DNA of 5,213 nucleotides from Bacteroidota bacterium (GTDB lineage: Bacteria > Bacteroidota > Bacteroidia > Flavobacteriales > Flavobacteriaceae), in NCBI GenBank assembly GCA_024280815.1, contig JAJRPL010000072.1, positions 1-5,213 of the forward strand, written 5' to 3'. Positions within the stretch are counted from its first letter, which is position 1. Each line of letters opens with the position of its first letter. Below, piece after piece: positions 1 to 5,213 of the stretch. The notes below the pieces were generated by a model, which was not told the origin of the DNA, did not search any database, and saw nothing but the letters and a program-made list of their open reading frames with translations. The translations under genes and the position numbers were made by a program.

Positions 1-124
1 ATCTGTGAAAGGGTTTTTAGTCAATATTGTGGCAGCTTTAACAGCCTATTGTTTCTTCCCTAAAAAGCCTTCTTTAAATATAACTCCTATTAAATCTAAT
101 CAATTATGTTTATGGGCTGCTTAA
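1..124 (+). CDS. Transposase C-terminus (partial), possibly IS982 family
   Basis: The frame starting at base 2 is open from the window edge to a TAA stop at 122-124 and encodes 40 residues; the start lies outside the window. The peptide begins SVKGFLVNIVAALTAYCFF and continues with PKKPSLN. A hydrophobic helix followed by a (F/Y)xxKKPSLN-like segment near the end is the pattern I associate with C-termini of DDE transposases annotated as IS982-like (Pfam DDE_Tnp_1_3). This recognition comes from memory of the family, not from an alignment. None of the catalytic DDE residues are in view, so neither activity nor intactness can be judged. If the assignment holds, the right end of an insertion sequence should lie within the next hundred or so bases. 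An alternative is the C-terminus of an unrelated protein with a hydrophobic tail. Confidence 0.5.
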   Translation, partial: SVKGFLVNIVAALTAYCFFPKKPSLNITPIKSNQLCLWAA

Positions 125-166
125 ACATTATTCACGTTAAACTATTAAAATAGTGCATTTATTTTA

Positions 167-205
167 AAACACAAAACCCGAGTCAATGGCTCGGGTTTTG
201 TGTTT
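167..205. terminator. Strong bidirectional hairpin terminator
   Basis: The left arm 167-182 (AAACACAAAACCCGAG) and right arm 190-205 (CTCGGGTTTTGTGTTT) are perfectly complementary over 16 bp, with the 7-nt loop TCAATGG. The G/C-rich part of the stem faces the loop and the outer part is A-rich on the left and T-rich on the right, so either strand yields a stem followed by a U-rich stretch. It lies between two convergent genes (the transposase ending at 124 and the minus-strand gene ending at 228) and can serve both. Alternatively, part of it, ending in ...CTCGGGT at 196, could be the inverted-repeat end of the insertion sequence; the left end is not present for comparison. Confidence 0.8.
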
Positions 206-227
206 CCGTCTTGTTTGAAAACAATTA

Positions 228-926
228 TCAATCAATACTAACTTTCAGTATTTGTTTTTTCTTCTTCTTGAAACCTAAAAAAATAATGGTTTTTAAATCT
301 GGGAATACAATTTGGTCACTTACTCTGTACCAAACTTCTGAGTCTTTATAATCAATTATTTTTTTATAATTTAATTTCCCTTTTTCATCAATTTTTATTA
401 CATATAGATTAGATTCTTTCAATTTTGGATTTTTAAAATTAATTCTTTCATTACTTAGTTTCTTAACTTTATCTGTAGTATTAATAAAATAATAAACTTC
501 ATTATTAATAAATGTGGAAGTGAATGAACCGTTAATACCTGTCTGAGACTTATTGATGTTTCTAGCCCATAAAATATCGCCTTCACTATTTAGTTTTACG
601 GTTAGAATATCATCGAAATGTTCTGTAGTTCTTCCGTAAGCATTACTTTGAAATCCCCCTCCTGGACCTGCAACGGGATAACTTGAAGAAGTTTCGTATT
701 GCTCTTCTGCATTGATTAGGATATTACCATTTTCACCTCTAAAAATAGATTTAAATTTAACATCCTTTATATCCTTATGTTTTTTATCACCGAATTTATC
801 ATTCATAAACTGTTTAGTAAATGGAGCAAATTTTTGATTAGACAACGTGAGTTTATCTTTATTTATTATAAAAGTACAAACCCCACTTAATTTATTTTTT
901 TTCTTATTACCATAGAAGCCCAGCAA
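228..926 (-). CDS. C-terminal part of a split secreted protein of unknown function
   Basis: The frame encodes 232 residues and ends at TGA (228-230). I do not recognise the family. It has no signal peptide, and its only upstream start candidate is a TTG at 924-926, two codons after the stop of the preceding frame. No -7 promoter box or convincing start supports independent expression. The frame stays open upstream only to the TGA at 939-941, which overlaps the A8 run. Visible features are short beta-strand-like phrases such as DILTVKLNSEGDILWARN and SNLYVIKIDEKGKLNYKK (around residues 106-123 and 171-188). These resemble the 'value, strand, turn, strand' repeats of beta-propeller-like secreted proteins. 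There is also a Gly-rich loop (PVAGPGGGF, about residue 85) and a basic KKKKK stretch near the C-terminus. The best reading is that this is the C-terminal half of the gene whose N-terminal half is 929-1825, joined by a -1 shift. Whether it is made in the cell is unknown. Confidence 0.6.
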   Translation of the reverse strand: MLGFYGNKKKNKLSGVCTFIINKDKLTLSNQKFAPFTKQFMNDKFGDKKHKDIKDVKFKSIFRGENGNILINAEEQYETSSSYPVAGPGGGFQSNAYGRTTEHFDDILTVKLNSEGDILWARNINKSQTGINGSFTSTFINNEVYYFINTTDKVKKLSNERINFKNPKLKESNLYVIKIDEKGKLNYKKIIDYKDSEVWYRVSDQIVFPDLKTIIFLGFKKKKKQILKVSID

Positions 927-928
927 AT

Positions 929-1825
929 TTATTTTTTTTCATACAATACAAGAGATAGTGAATTGACTAAATAATCTTTAAAAAGCACTTTTAACTTTCT
1001 TTCCTTGTCTTTGCTTAAATCATACAATGTATAATGGTAATTTAGTTCACCTTTTTTCTTTGATAATGTACTGTTATTCTCGTGTTTTTCAACAAGTAAA
1101 TATACGTTTCCACTATTATCAACTTGTAAATCTTGATACTCATAAAATCGTTTCTCTAGATCTAATGAAAAAGCTTTGTGGTAAATTAATTTAAAATCAT
1201 TATCAAAAACAAAAAACAAATGGCTTTGATCTTTAGAATCAAAAGTTAATACCATGAATTTTTTATTTAATGAAAACTTGAACTCTTTCAAATTATTTTT
1301 TTCTTCTTCTCGAAAATTAATATTTATAAAAAAAGGTTCAATAGGTTTACCAAAATACTTTTTATACGTTTCTTGATTCAAAACGAAAATTTCTTTTTCA
1401 GTAAAACTCAGGTCATCTATAGTTGAGGTCAATACATTAACCACTATAAAACGTTTTAACTTATCATACTTAAATACAATTAATTCAATAATATCATTGG
1501 TTATTTTAACACCTTTTATAACGCTTCTTTCATCTAAATTTAAGGTTACTTTTTTAATCAACTTTAGTTCTGAATTAAAACACTCAACAACATATTTTTT
1601 TGGATACCTTCCTAGTTTAATTTCTTCAACATTAATAAACCCTCCATTTTGGATATTCTCAGAATAAATTAACTTAGGAATTAGCCTTAGCTCCTTTTTT
1701 TTTATAATTAACTTAGAAACTTGCTCCTCTTCTTTAAAGACTTCACTTTTCTTGATACTAATAGCTATATCTTGACTATAACTGAAATTTACAATTAAAA
1801 ATAGAAATAAGCTTTTAATTTTCAT
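929..1825 (-). CDS. Secreted protein of unknown function, N-terminal part of a split gene
   Basis: This 298-residue frame starts at ATG 1823-1825 and stops at TAA 929-931. The N-terminus MKIKSLFLFLIVNFSYSQ is a typical Bacteroidota Sec signal peptide: two Lys, a hydrophobic core, and probable cleavage after SYS, leaving Gln at +1. No membrane segment follows. The mature part is rich in Lys, Glu and aromatic residues, with repeated beta-strand-like stretches such as KKYVVECFNSELKLIKKVTL and HLFFVFDNDFKLIYHKAF and a DNSGNVYLLVE motif (around residue 236). This fits a beta-propeller-like or other all-beta extracytoplasmic protein, but that is inference; I do not recognise the family. Translation ends in ...LVLYEKK directly at the A8 run, and the protein seems to continue in the -1 frame (228-926). 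A TATATTTG box lies 23 nt upstream of the ATG. It is divergent from the ABC-F gene. Confidence 0.7.
   Translation of the reverse strand: MKIKSLFLFLIVNFSYSQDIAISIKKSEVFKEEEQVSKLIIKKKELRLIPKLIYSENIQNGGFINVEEIKLGRYPKKYVVECFNSELKLIKKVTLNLDERSVIKGVKITNDIIELIVFKYDKLKRFIVVNVLTSTIDDLSFTEKEIFVLNQETYKKYFGKPIEPFFININFREEEKNNLKEFKFSLNKKFMVLTFDSKDQSHLFFVFDNDFKLIYHKAFSLDLEKRFYEYQDLQVDNSGNVYLLVEKHENNSTLSKKKGELNYHYTLYDLSKDKERKLKVLFKDYLVNSLSLVLYEKK
932..939 (-). other. A8 homopolymer at the frame break (candidate slippery site or indel)
   Basis: On the minus strand the sequence reads TAT GAA AAA AAA TAA in the upstream frame, so A_AAA_AAA sits in the correct phase for a tandem -1 slip and is followed at once by the UAA stop. 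After a -1 shift the reading becomes ...Y E K K I N L L G F Y G N, running into the 228-926 frame and giving one protein of about 532 residues. Three explanations fit: a natural one-base deletion that makes a pseudogene, a homopolymer sequencing error, or true slippage at the ribosome or RNA polymerase. I did not identify a clear stimulatory hairpin downstream, and nothing in the sequence alone decides between the three. Confidence 0.6.
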
Positions 1826-1848
1826 AATTGGTTTTGGTTATTGAGAGT

Positions 1849-1856
1849 CAAATATA
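1849..1856 (-). promoter_or_regulatory. Putative -7 box (TATATTTG) for the split secreted-protein gene
   Basis: On the minus strand the bases read TATATTTG, an exact match to the Bacteroidota -7 consensus TAnnTTTG. Its final G is 23 nt from the ATG at 1825. No TTG is found at the usual -33 distance, only TTT about 20 nt upstream, so the second half of the promoter is weak. Confidence 0.5.
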
Positions 1857-1870
1857 ATTAATTATTCAAT

Positions 1871-1884
1871 AAGTTTAAAAACTT
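1871..1884. repeat. Short palindrome in the divergent intergenic region
   Basis: AAGTTT and AAACTT form 6-bp complementary arms around a 2-bp centre. The site lies between the two divergent putative promoters and overlaps the area where the -33 element of the leftward gene would fall. It could be an operator, but sequences this AT-rich produce such palindromes by chance. Confidence 0.2.
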
Positions 1885-1922
1885 ACTCTTGTGTTTTTTA
1901 GACTATCATTACTTAATTCCTT

Positions 1923-1929
1923 TACTTTG
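1923..1929 (+). promoter_or_regulatory. Putative -7 box (TACTTTG) for the ABC-F gene
   Basis: TACTTTG, followed by C, resembles the Bacteroidota -7 element TAnnTTTG with one base fewer. It lies 22 nt upstream of the GTG start at 1952. The identical heptamer occurs upstream of the T9SS protein gene at nearly the same distance (21 nt). A clear -33 TTG at the right spacing is not visible. Confidence 0.4.
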
Positions 1930-1951
1930 CAGTCCGTTAAAAACTACCGCT

Positions 1952-3814
1952 GTGAATTACCTATCTGTTGAAAATATATCAAAATCTTATGGTGAAAGAG
2001 TCTTGTTTGAAAACATCTCTTTTGGTATCAATAAAGATCAAAAAATTGCCTTTGTTGCCAAAAACGGAACAGGTAAAACTTCCATTTTAAATATCATAGT
2101 TGGTAAAGATAGCTCAGATACAGGTCAGGTAGTGTCTAGAAAAGACTTACACATTGCTTATTTATCGCAAACAGATGACCTCAATTCTGAACAAACTATT
2201 GAACAAGCTATTTTTAGCTCAGATAATAAAGTGTTGAAAATAGTGCAATACTATGAAAACGCTGTGAAAAATCCTGATGATACCGAGGCTTATCAAAAAG
2301 CATTTGATTTGATGGACCAACATCAGGCGTGGGATTTTGAAACACAATATAAACAAATACTATATAAATTAAAATTAGAAGATTTAAGCCTAAAAGTAAC
2401 TAACCTTTCGGGTGGACAACGAAAAAGATTGTCATTAGCGATTATTCTGATTAACAAGCCTGATTTATTGATTTTAGATGAGCCGACCAATCATTTAGAT
2501 TTAGAAATGATAGAATGGTTAGAAAATTATTTTCAAAAAGAGAAAATCACCTTATTTATGGTAACGCATGATCGTTATTTTCTAGAACGCGTCTGTAATG
2601 AAATTGTAGAATTAGATCAAGGGAAACTCTATACGTATAAAGGCAATTACTCGTATTATTTAGAAAAGAAAGAAGAACGCATTGCTATTGAACAAACCAC
2701 CGTTAATAAGGCAAAAAACCTATTTAAAAAAGAATTAGATTGGATGAGACGTCAGCCCAAAGCACGTACTACCAAATCGAAATCTAGAATAGATGATTTT
2801 TATCAAATTAAAGAAAAAGCCAGTCAACGGCGAGACAACCATGAAGTGCAATTGGAAATTAACATGGAGCGTTTGGGCAGTAAAATATTAGAACTGCATA
2901 AAATTTCTAAATCTTTTGATGATAAACTAATTTTAGATCAGTTTGACTATGTTTTTAAACGTGGAGAACGAATTGGTATTATCGGTAAAAACGGCACAGG
3001 TAAATCCACTTTTTTAAATTTAATTACAGAACGAATTCCTATTGATTCTGGTAAAGTTATACCTGGTGAAACGGTTAAATTTGGCTATTATACACAAAAG
3101 GGAATCCACGTTAAAGAAGGACAAAAGGTAATTGAGGTTATTAAAGAGTTTGGTGAGTATATTCCTTTAGGTAAAGGACGTAAATTGTCAGCAGGGCATT
3201 TATTAGAACGTTTTTTATTCGACAGAAAAAAACAATACGATTTTGTAGAGAAACTCTCAGGTGGCGAGTTAAAAAGACTGTATTTATGTACGGTATTGAT
3301 TCAAAATCCTAATTTTTTAATTTTAGATGAGCCAACCAATGATTTAGATATTTTGACATTGAATGTATTGGAAAGTTTTTTATTAGATTTTCCAGGTAAC
3401 TTATTGGTGGTTTCTCACGACAGGTATTTTATGGATAAAATTGTAGACCATTTATTTGTATTTGGAGATAAAGGTCAGGTCAATATCTTTCCTGGTAATT
3501 ATTCTGATTATAGAGCCTATGAAGACTCACAACCTAAAGAAAGTGTTAAAAAAGAGAAAATTGTAGAAGTAACTACTTCACCCAAGAAGGAACAGCTTTC
3601 TTACAATGAAAAACAAGAATTTAAAACCTTAGAAAATGCAATTTCTAATTTAGAAAAAGAAAAATCTACCATTGAAAAACAATTTGTAAATGATGAGGTT
3701 TCATCTGAAAAAATTGCTGAGGTTTCTCAACAATTACAGCAAATTATTGATGCTATTACTACGAAAGAAGAGCGTTGGCTAGAGCTTTCTATGAAGAAGG
3801 AAACCTCCTCCTAA
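1952..3814 (+). CDS. uup: ABC-F family ATPase, Uup type
   Basis: This 620-residue cytoplasmic ATPase has two ABC domains and no membrane segment, as in ABC-F proteins, which bind ribosomes and act on stalled or assembling translation complexes. NBD1 has a Walker A AKNGTGKT (36-43), signature LSGGQ (152-156), Walker B and catalytic Glu in LLILDEPTNHLD (172-183, E177) and H-loop His206. The inter-domain linker (about 254-290) contains the WMRRQPKARTTKSKSRIDDF tract typical of Uup. NBD2 has GKNGTGKS (345-352), LSGGE (435-439), LILDEPTNDLD with E460, and His489. Residues from about 550 form a charged coiled-coil tail beginning SYNEKQEF and containing ERWLELS, which matches the Uup C-terminal DNA-binding-type domain and separates it from EttA. 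The GTG at 1952 was chosen because family members begin NYLSVENISKSYGE and a promoter-like box lies 22 nt upstream; a TTG at 1889 would add 21 unrelated residues upstream of that box. It ends in a double stop, TAATAG. The first Walker A glycine of NBD1 is Ala. Both catalytic Glu residues are intact. Confidence 0.93.
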   Translation: MNYLSVENISKSYGERVLFENISFGINKDQKIAFVAKNGTGKTSILNIIVGKDSSDTGQVVSRKDLHIAYLSQTDDLNSEQTIEQAIFSSDNKVLKIVQYYENAVKNPDDTEAYQKAFDLMDQHQAWDFETQYKQILYKLKLEDLSLKVTNLSGGQRKRLSLAIILINKPDLLILDEPTNHLDLEMIEWLENYFQKEKITLFMVTHDRYFLERVCNEIVELDQGKLYTYKGNYSYYLEKKEERIAIEQTTVNKAKNLFKKELDWMRRQPKARTTKSKSRIDDFYQIKEKASQRRDNHEVQLEINMERLGSKILELHKISKSFDDKLILDQFDYVFKRGERIGIIGKNGTGKSTFLNLITERIPIDSGKVIPGETVKFGYYTQKGIHVKEGQKVIEVIKEFGEYIPLGKGRKLSAGHLLERFLFDRKKQYDFVEKLSGGELKRLYLCTVLIQNPNFLILDEPTNDLDILTLNVLESFLLDFPGNLLVVSHDRYFMDKIVDHLFVFGDKGQVNIFPGNYSDYRAYEDSQPKESVKKEKIVEVTTSPKKEQLSYNEKQEFKTLENAISNLEKEKSTIEKQFVNDEVSSEKIAEVSQQLQQIIDAITTKEERWLELSMKKETSS

Positions 3815-3852
3815 TAGAACTATATATTTATAAGTAGATTTTATTTTCGCTA

Positions 3853-3870
3853 TTCCCTCCTTTTAGGGAA
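3853..3870. terminator. Weak hairpin between convergent genes, possible intergenic repeat
   Basis: TTCCCT (3853-3858) and AGGGAA (3865-3870) pair over 6 bp around the loop CCTTTT, and the downstream bases GGGTTGG extend the purine-rich side. It lies in the 71-bp gap between the ABC-F stop and the exonuclease stop, where a shared terminator is expected. There is no T-run directly after the stem on either strand, so intrinsic termination would be weak. The wording (CCCTCCTTTTAGGGAAGGGTTGG) resembles the short C/T- and G-rich dispersed elements often found between flavobacterial genes, which is only an impression from memory. Confidence 0.35.
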
Positions 3871-3885
3871 GGGTTGGAAATGAAA

Positions 3886-4599
3886 TCACACCGAAACAAT
3901 TTCTTCATCATTTAACAATTCTAAATTATTAAAACGCAATAGTAATTGAGCTACAGCTATAGTATCTCTTTCGCAGTATTCTACTATTCTTTTTAAATCG
4001 TTTTCCTCATAATATACTTTGGCAACTTGGCTACCATCAATATCTTGCTTAGGTGAGGGTATTCCTAGAATATTCGTTAATAATTTTAAAGATGTATAAT
4101 GTTTATAATCGCCAAACTTCCATAATTCTAAGGTGTCTAAATGAGCGACTTCCCAAGGTTTTTTACCAAATAAATTTAGTTTTTCTGGCAATGAAATTCG
4201 ATGGATAATCATTCGTCTTGCAATGTAAGGGAAGTCAAACTCCTTGCCATTATGAGCACATAATAACTGATTTGACCTGTGAAAATGATCTTCCAATAAT
4301 TCTTTAAATTCTTTTAAAAGATCTACTTCATCTCCAGAAAAGGATTTAACTCTAAACGCTCTTTTACTCTCTAACCCCACAAAGTACCCTACAGAAATAC
4401 AGATTATTTTACCAAATTCAGCCCAAATTCCAGCTCTTTCATAAAAATCTTCTGCAGTTTGTTCTTCTTTACGTTGGTATTGTGTTTTAGTTCCAAATAA
4501 TTCTTGTTTTTCAGCAGACAATTCAGAATAGGTAGCAACTTCTGGCACTGTTTCTATATCTAGAAACAGTATGTTTTCTAGTTTAATTTTGTTTAGCAT
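3886..4599 (-). CDS. Predicted 3'-5' exonuclease, PolB-like DEDDy family
   Basis: This 237-residue soluble protein has an RNase H-fold exonuclease domain like the proofreading domain of family B DNA polymerases (Pfam DNA_pol_B_exo2), standing alone without a polymerase. Exo I is FLDIETVP with D14 and E16. Exo II is the CAHNGKEFDFPYIARR region with D122. Exo III is YCERD with Y208 and D212, the YxxxD form that defines the DEDDy subgroup. These residues would bind two divalent metal ions and remove nucleotides from 3' ends. HLDTLELWKFGDYKHYTSL (153-171) is a conserved stretch before Exo III. All catalytic positions are present and the length fits a single domain, so it should be active; the natural substrate (DNA or RNA) cannot be told from sequence. 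The ATG at 4597-4599 puts Exo I at the expected place near the N-terminus, and a TATATTTA box lies 26 nt upstream. It is convergent with the ABC-F gene. Confidence 0.88.
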   Translation of the reverse strand: MLNKIKLENILFLDIETVPEVATYSELSAEKQELFGTKTQYQRKEEQTAEDFYERAGIWAEFGKIICISVGYFVGLESKRAFRVKSFSGDEVDLLKEFKELLEDHFHRSNQLLCAHNGKEFDFPYIARRMIIHRISLPEKLNLFGKKPWEVAHLDTLELWKFGDYKHYTSLKLLTNILGIPSPKQDIDGSQVAKVYYEENDLKRIVEYCERDTIAVAQLLLRFNNLELLNDEEIVSV

Positions 4600-4625
4600 T
4601 TTAAGATATTATGGTATAACAACCC

Positions 4626-4633
4626 TAAATATA
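4626..4633 (-). promoter_or_regulatory. Putative -7 box (TATATTTA) for the exonuclease gene
   Basis: The minus strand reads TATATTTA, seven of the eight consensus positions counting the two free bases in TAnnTTTG, and it ends 26 nt before the ATG at 4599. It lies downstream of the 4667-4697 hairpin, so the exonuclease would have its own promoter rather than rely on read-through. No good -33 TTG is visible. Confidence 0.3.
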
Positions 4634-4666
4634 AGAAAACTAAAATAGAATGTTTTTTTAAAACAT

Positions 4667-4697
4667 AAAAGTGAGCTATTTAAAATAACTCACTTTT
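4667..4697 (-). terminator. Hairpin terminator after the T9SS protein gene
   Basis: AAAAGTGAG (4667-4675) pairs perfectly with CTCACTTTT (4689-4697). The pairing can extend inward through TATTT/AAATA after one C-A mismatch, leaving a tight AT-rich loop. On the minus strand the stem ends in CTCACTTTT followed by ATGTTTT. It begins about 22 bases past the TAA of the gene ending at 4720, the expected place for its intrinsic terminator, and it insulates that gene from the exonuclease gene downstream. Confidence 0.7.
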
Positions 4698-4719
4698 AAA
4701 ATAAAGCTTATGGATTGTT

Positions 4720-5067
4720 TTATTTTATAACCAATTTTCTGGTAGCCGTTTTTCCGTTTTCGAAGACTTTCAAAATATAAATACCAGCATCTAACCTTGA
4801 CACATTTAATTCAGCACCTCTTATAGTTGTAGCAACTATTTGTTTACCCAAAATATTATAGATTAGTATTCTTTTTGTTGCTTTATTAAATGAAATGATA
4901 AATAACTTTCCATTAACAACGGGGTTTGGGTACATTTTAAAACCCCTAATTTCATCAGAATTTTGAGTAGAAATTTCTATTCCGACTTCTGAAGAACCGT
5001 CAGCTTCTTGTCCATAAAAACAAGTAGTTAAAAAAAGTGTAAATAAAAAAATGTAAAGTTTCTTCAT
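4720..5067 (-). CDS. Small secreted protein: signal peptide plus T9SS type A sorting domain
   Basis: The protein has 115 residues. Residues 1-19 (MKKLYIFLFTLFLTTCFYG) form a Sec signal peptide with likely cleavage before Gln20. Residues 20-40 are a short acidic linker. Residues 42-115 form a complete type IX secretion C-terminal sorting domain: GFKMYPNPVVNGKL (42-55), the strand ILIYNILGKQI (67-77), LNVSRLDAGIYILKV (87-101) and the basic ending TATRKLVIK. In known T9SS cargo this domain follows a large enzyme or adhesin, is recognised at the outer membrane and is cut off on export. Here no cargo domain exists, so what is exported is unclear; the protein may stay whole, or the domain may itself be the function. 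ATG 5065-5067 was chosen because it starts the signal peptide exactly; a TTG at 5089-5091 would add eight residues and overlap the promoter box. Cys16 is preceded by LTT, a poor lipobox, so a lipoprotein is unlikely. Confidence 0.85.
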   Translation of the reverse strand: MKKLYIFLFTLFLTTCFYGQEADGSSEVGIEISTQNSDEIRGFKMYPNPVVNGKLFIISFNKATKRILIYNILGKQIVATTIRGAELNVSRLDAGIYILKVFENGKTATRKLVIK

Positions 5068-5213
5068 ACTTATATATATTAATTCTGGCAAAGTATGGTT
5101 GATTGACTATCTGCTTAAGAGATGATAAATATATAAAATTATTGTGTTCATATGACGTAGAATCTAAAATTGTGAATAACTTTAACAGTTGTAGAACAAT
5201 AATATATTTTCAC
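5068..5213. other. Gene-free right edge, upstream region of the T9SS protein gene
   Basis: These 146 bases hold no open frame of useful length on either strand and no RNA gene that I can recognise. Besides the promoter-like box at 5089-5095, the content is AT-rich sequence with no clear repeats. It probably serves as the upstream region of the leftward gene, and may also serve one beyond the window. Confidence 0.5.
5089..5095 (-). promoter_or_regulatory. Putative -7 box (TACTTTG) for the T9SS protein gene
   Basis: The minus strand reads CATACTTTGCCAG, containing the same TACTTTGC as the ABC-F promoter candidate. The box ends 21 nt before the ATG at 5067. A TTA, rather than the TTG consensus, lies 20 nt upstream of it as a possible -33 element. 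Confidence 0.45.

Noticed and set aside
141..154. Palindrome ACTATT-AA-AATAGT after the transposase stop
   Set aside because: It has only 6-bp AT-rich arms, a kind expected by chance in this base composition, and the much stronger hairpin 13 bases further on explains termination.
228..926. Independent gene starting at TTG 924-926
   Set aside because: It has no promoter, no signal peptide and a TTG right behind the stop of the previous frame; the -1 continuation of the upstream gene explains it better.
228..1825. Two-gene toxin-antitoxin or immunity-type pair
   Set aside because: The sizes (298 and 232 residues), the single signal peptide and the A8 junction point to one broken or recoded gene, and no toxin motif is visible.
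1889..1951. Upstream TTG start adding 21 residues to the ABC-F protein
   Set aside because: The extra residues (MCFLDYHYLIPLL...) do not fit the family N-terminus, the extension would cover the promoter-like box at 1923-1929, and the conserved NYLSVENISKSYG begins right at the GTG.
1952..3814. Antibiotic-resistance ABC-F (Msr/Vga/Lsa-like)
   Set aside because: The linker and the C-terminal coiled-coil tail are of the Uup housekeeping type, and the length and motifs give no sign of a resistance-type inter-domain extension.
5068..5091. Upstream TTG start adding eight residues to the T9SS protein
   Set aside because: It overlaps the putative -7 box and puts an acidic, non-signal stretch before an otherwise perfect MKK signal peptide.
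1..5213. CRISPR array, tRNA, rRNA or riboswitch
   Set aside because: I saw no regularly spaced repeats, no cloverleaf with a CCA-proximal stem, no conserved rRNA stretches and no intergenic gap long enough for a typical riboswitch.

Overview
The window is AT-rich chromosomal DNA from a member of the Bacteroidota, almost certainly a Flavobacteriia-type organism. The evidence is a small secreted protein with a type IX secretion (T9SS) C-terminal sorting domain, Bacteroidota-type -7 boxes of the TAnnTTTG kind in place of Shine-Dalgarno sequences, Lys/Asn/Ile/Phe-rich proteins, and signal peptides ending in ...YSQ or ...YGQ. The exact genus cannot be read from the sequence.

Layout, left to right. 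(1) Bases 1-124 hold the last 40 codons of a plus-strand transposase-like gene, possibly of the IS982 family, whose body lies outside the window. (2) A 16-bp perfect hairpin (167-205) separates it from a minus-strand locus. (3) Minus strand, 1825 down to 228: a secreted protein of unknown function, split into two reading frames (929-1825 and 228-926). The frames join at a run of eight A residues. A -1 shift, or one extra A, in that run would give a single protein of about 532 residues. (4) A 126-bp divergent intergenic region carries putative promoters for both neighbours. (5) Plus strand, 1952-3814: an ABC-F ATPase of the Uup type, complete, with a GTG start. (6) Minus strand, 4599 down to 3886: a PolB-like DEDDy 3'-5' exonuclease. 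(7) Hairpin terminator at 4667-4697. (8) Minus strand, 5067 down to 4720: a 115-residue secreted protein that is little more than a signal peptide plus a T9SS type A sorting domain. (9) About 146 bp at the right edge with a putative promoter and no gene.

The genes look like separate transcription units rather than one operon. ABC-F is divergent from the split gene and convergent with the exonuclease, and the exonuclease is separated from the sorting-domain gene by a hairpin. Four of the genes have a TAnnTTTG-like box 21-26 nt upstream of the chosen start codon, which supports both the starts and the promoters. ABC-F (ribosome/translation) and the exonuclease (nucleic acid processing) are housekeeping-type functions. 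I see no phage-defence cluster, CRISPR array, tRNA or rRNA. The points most worth a second look are the frame break at the A8 run and the cargo-less T9SS protein. I do not see convincing evidence of a new multi-gene system.
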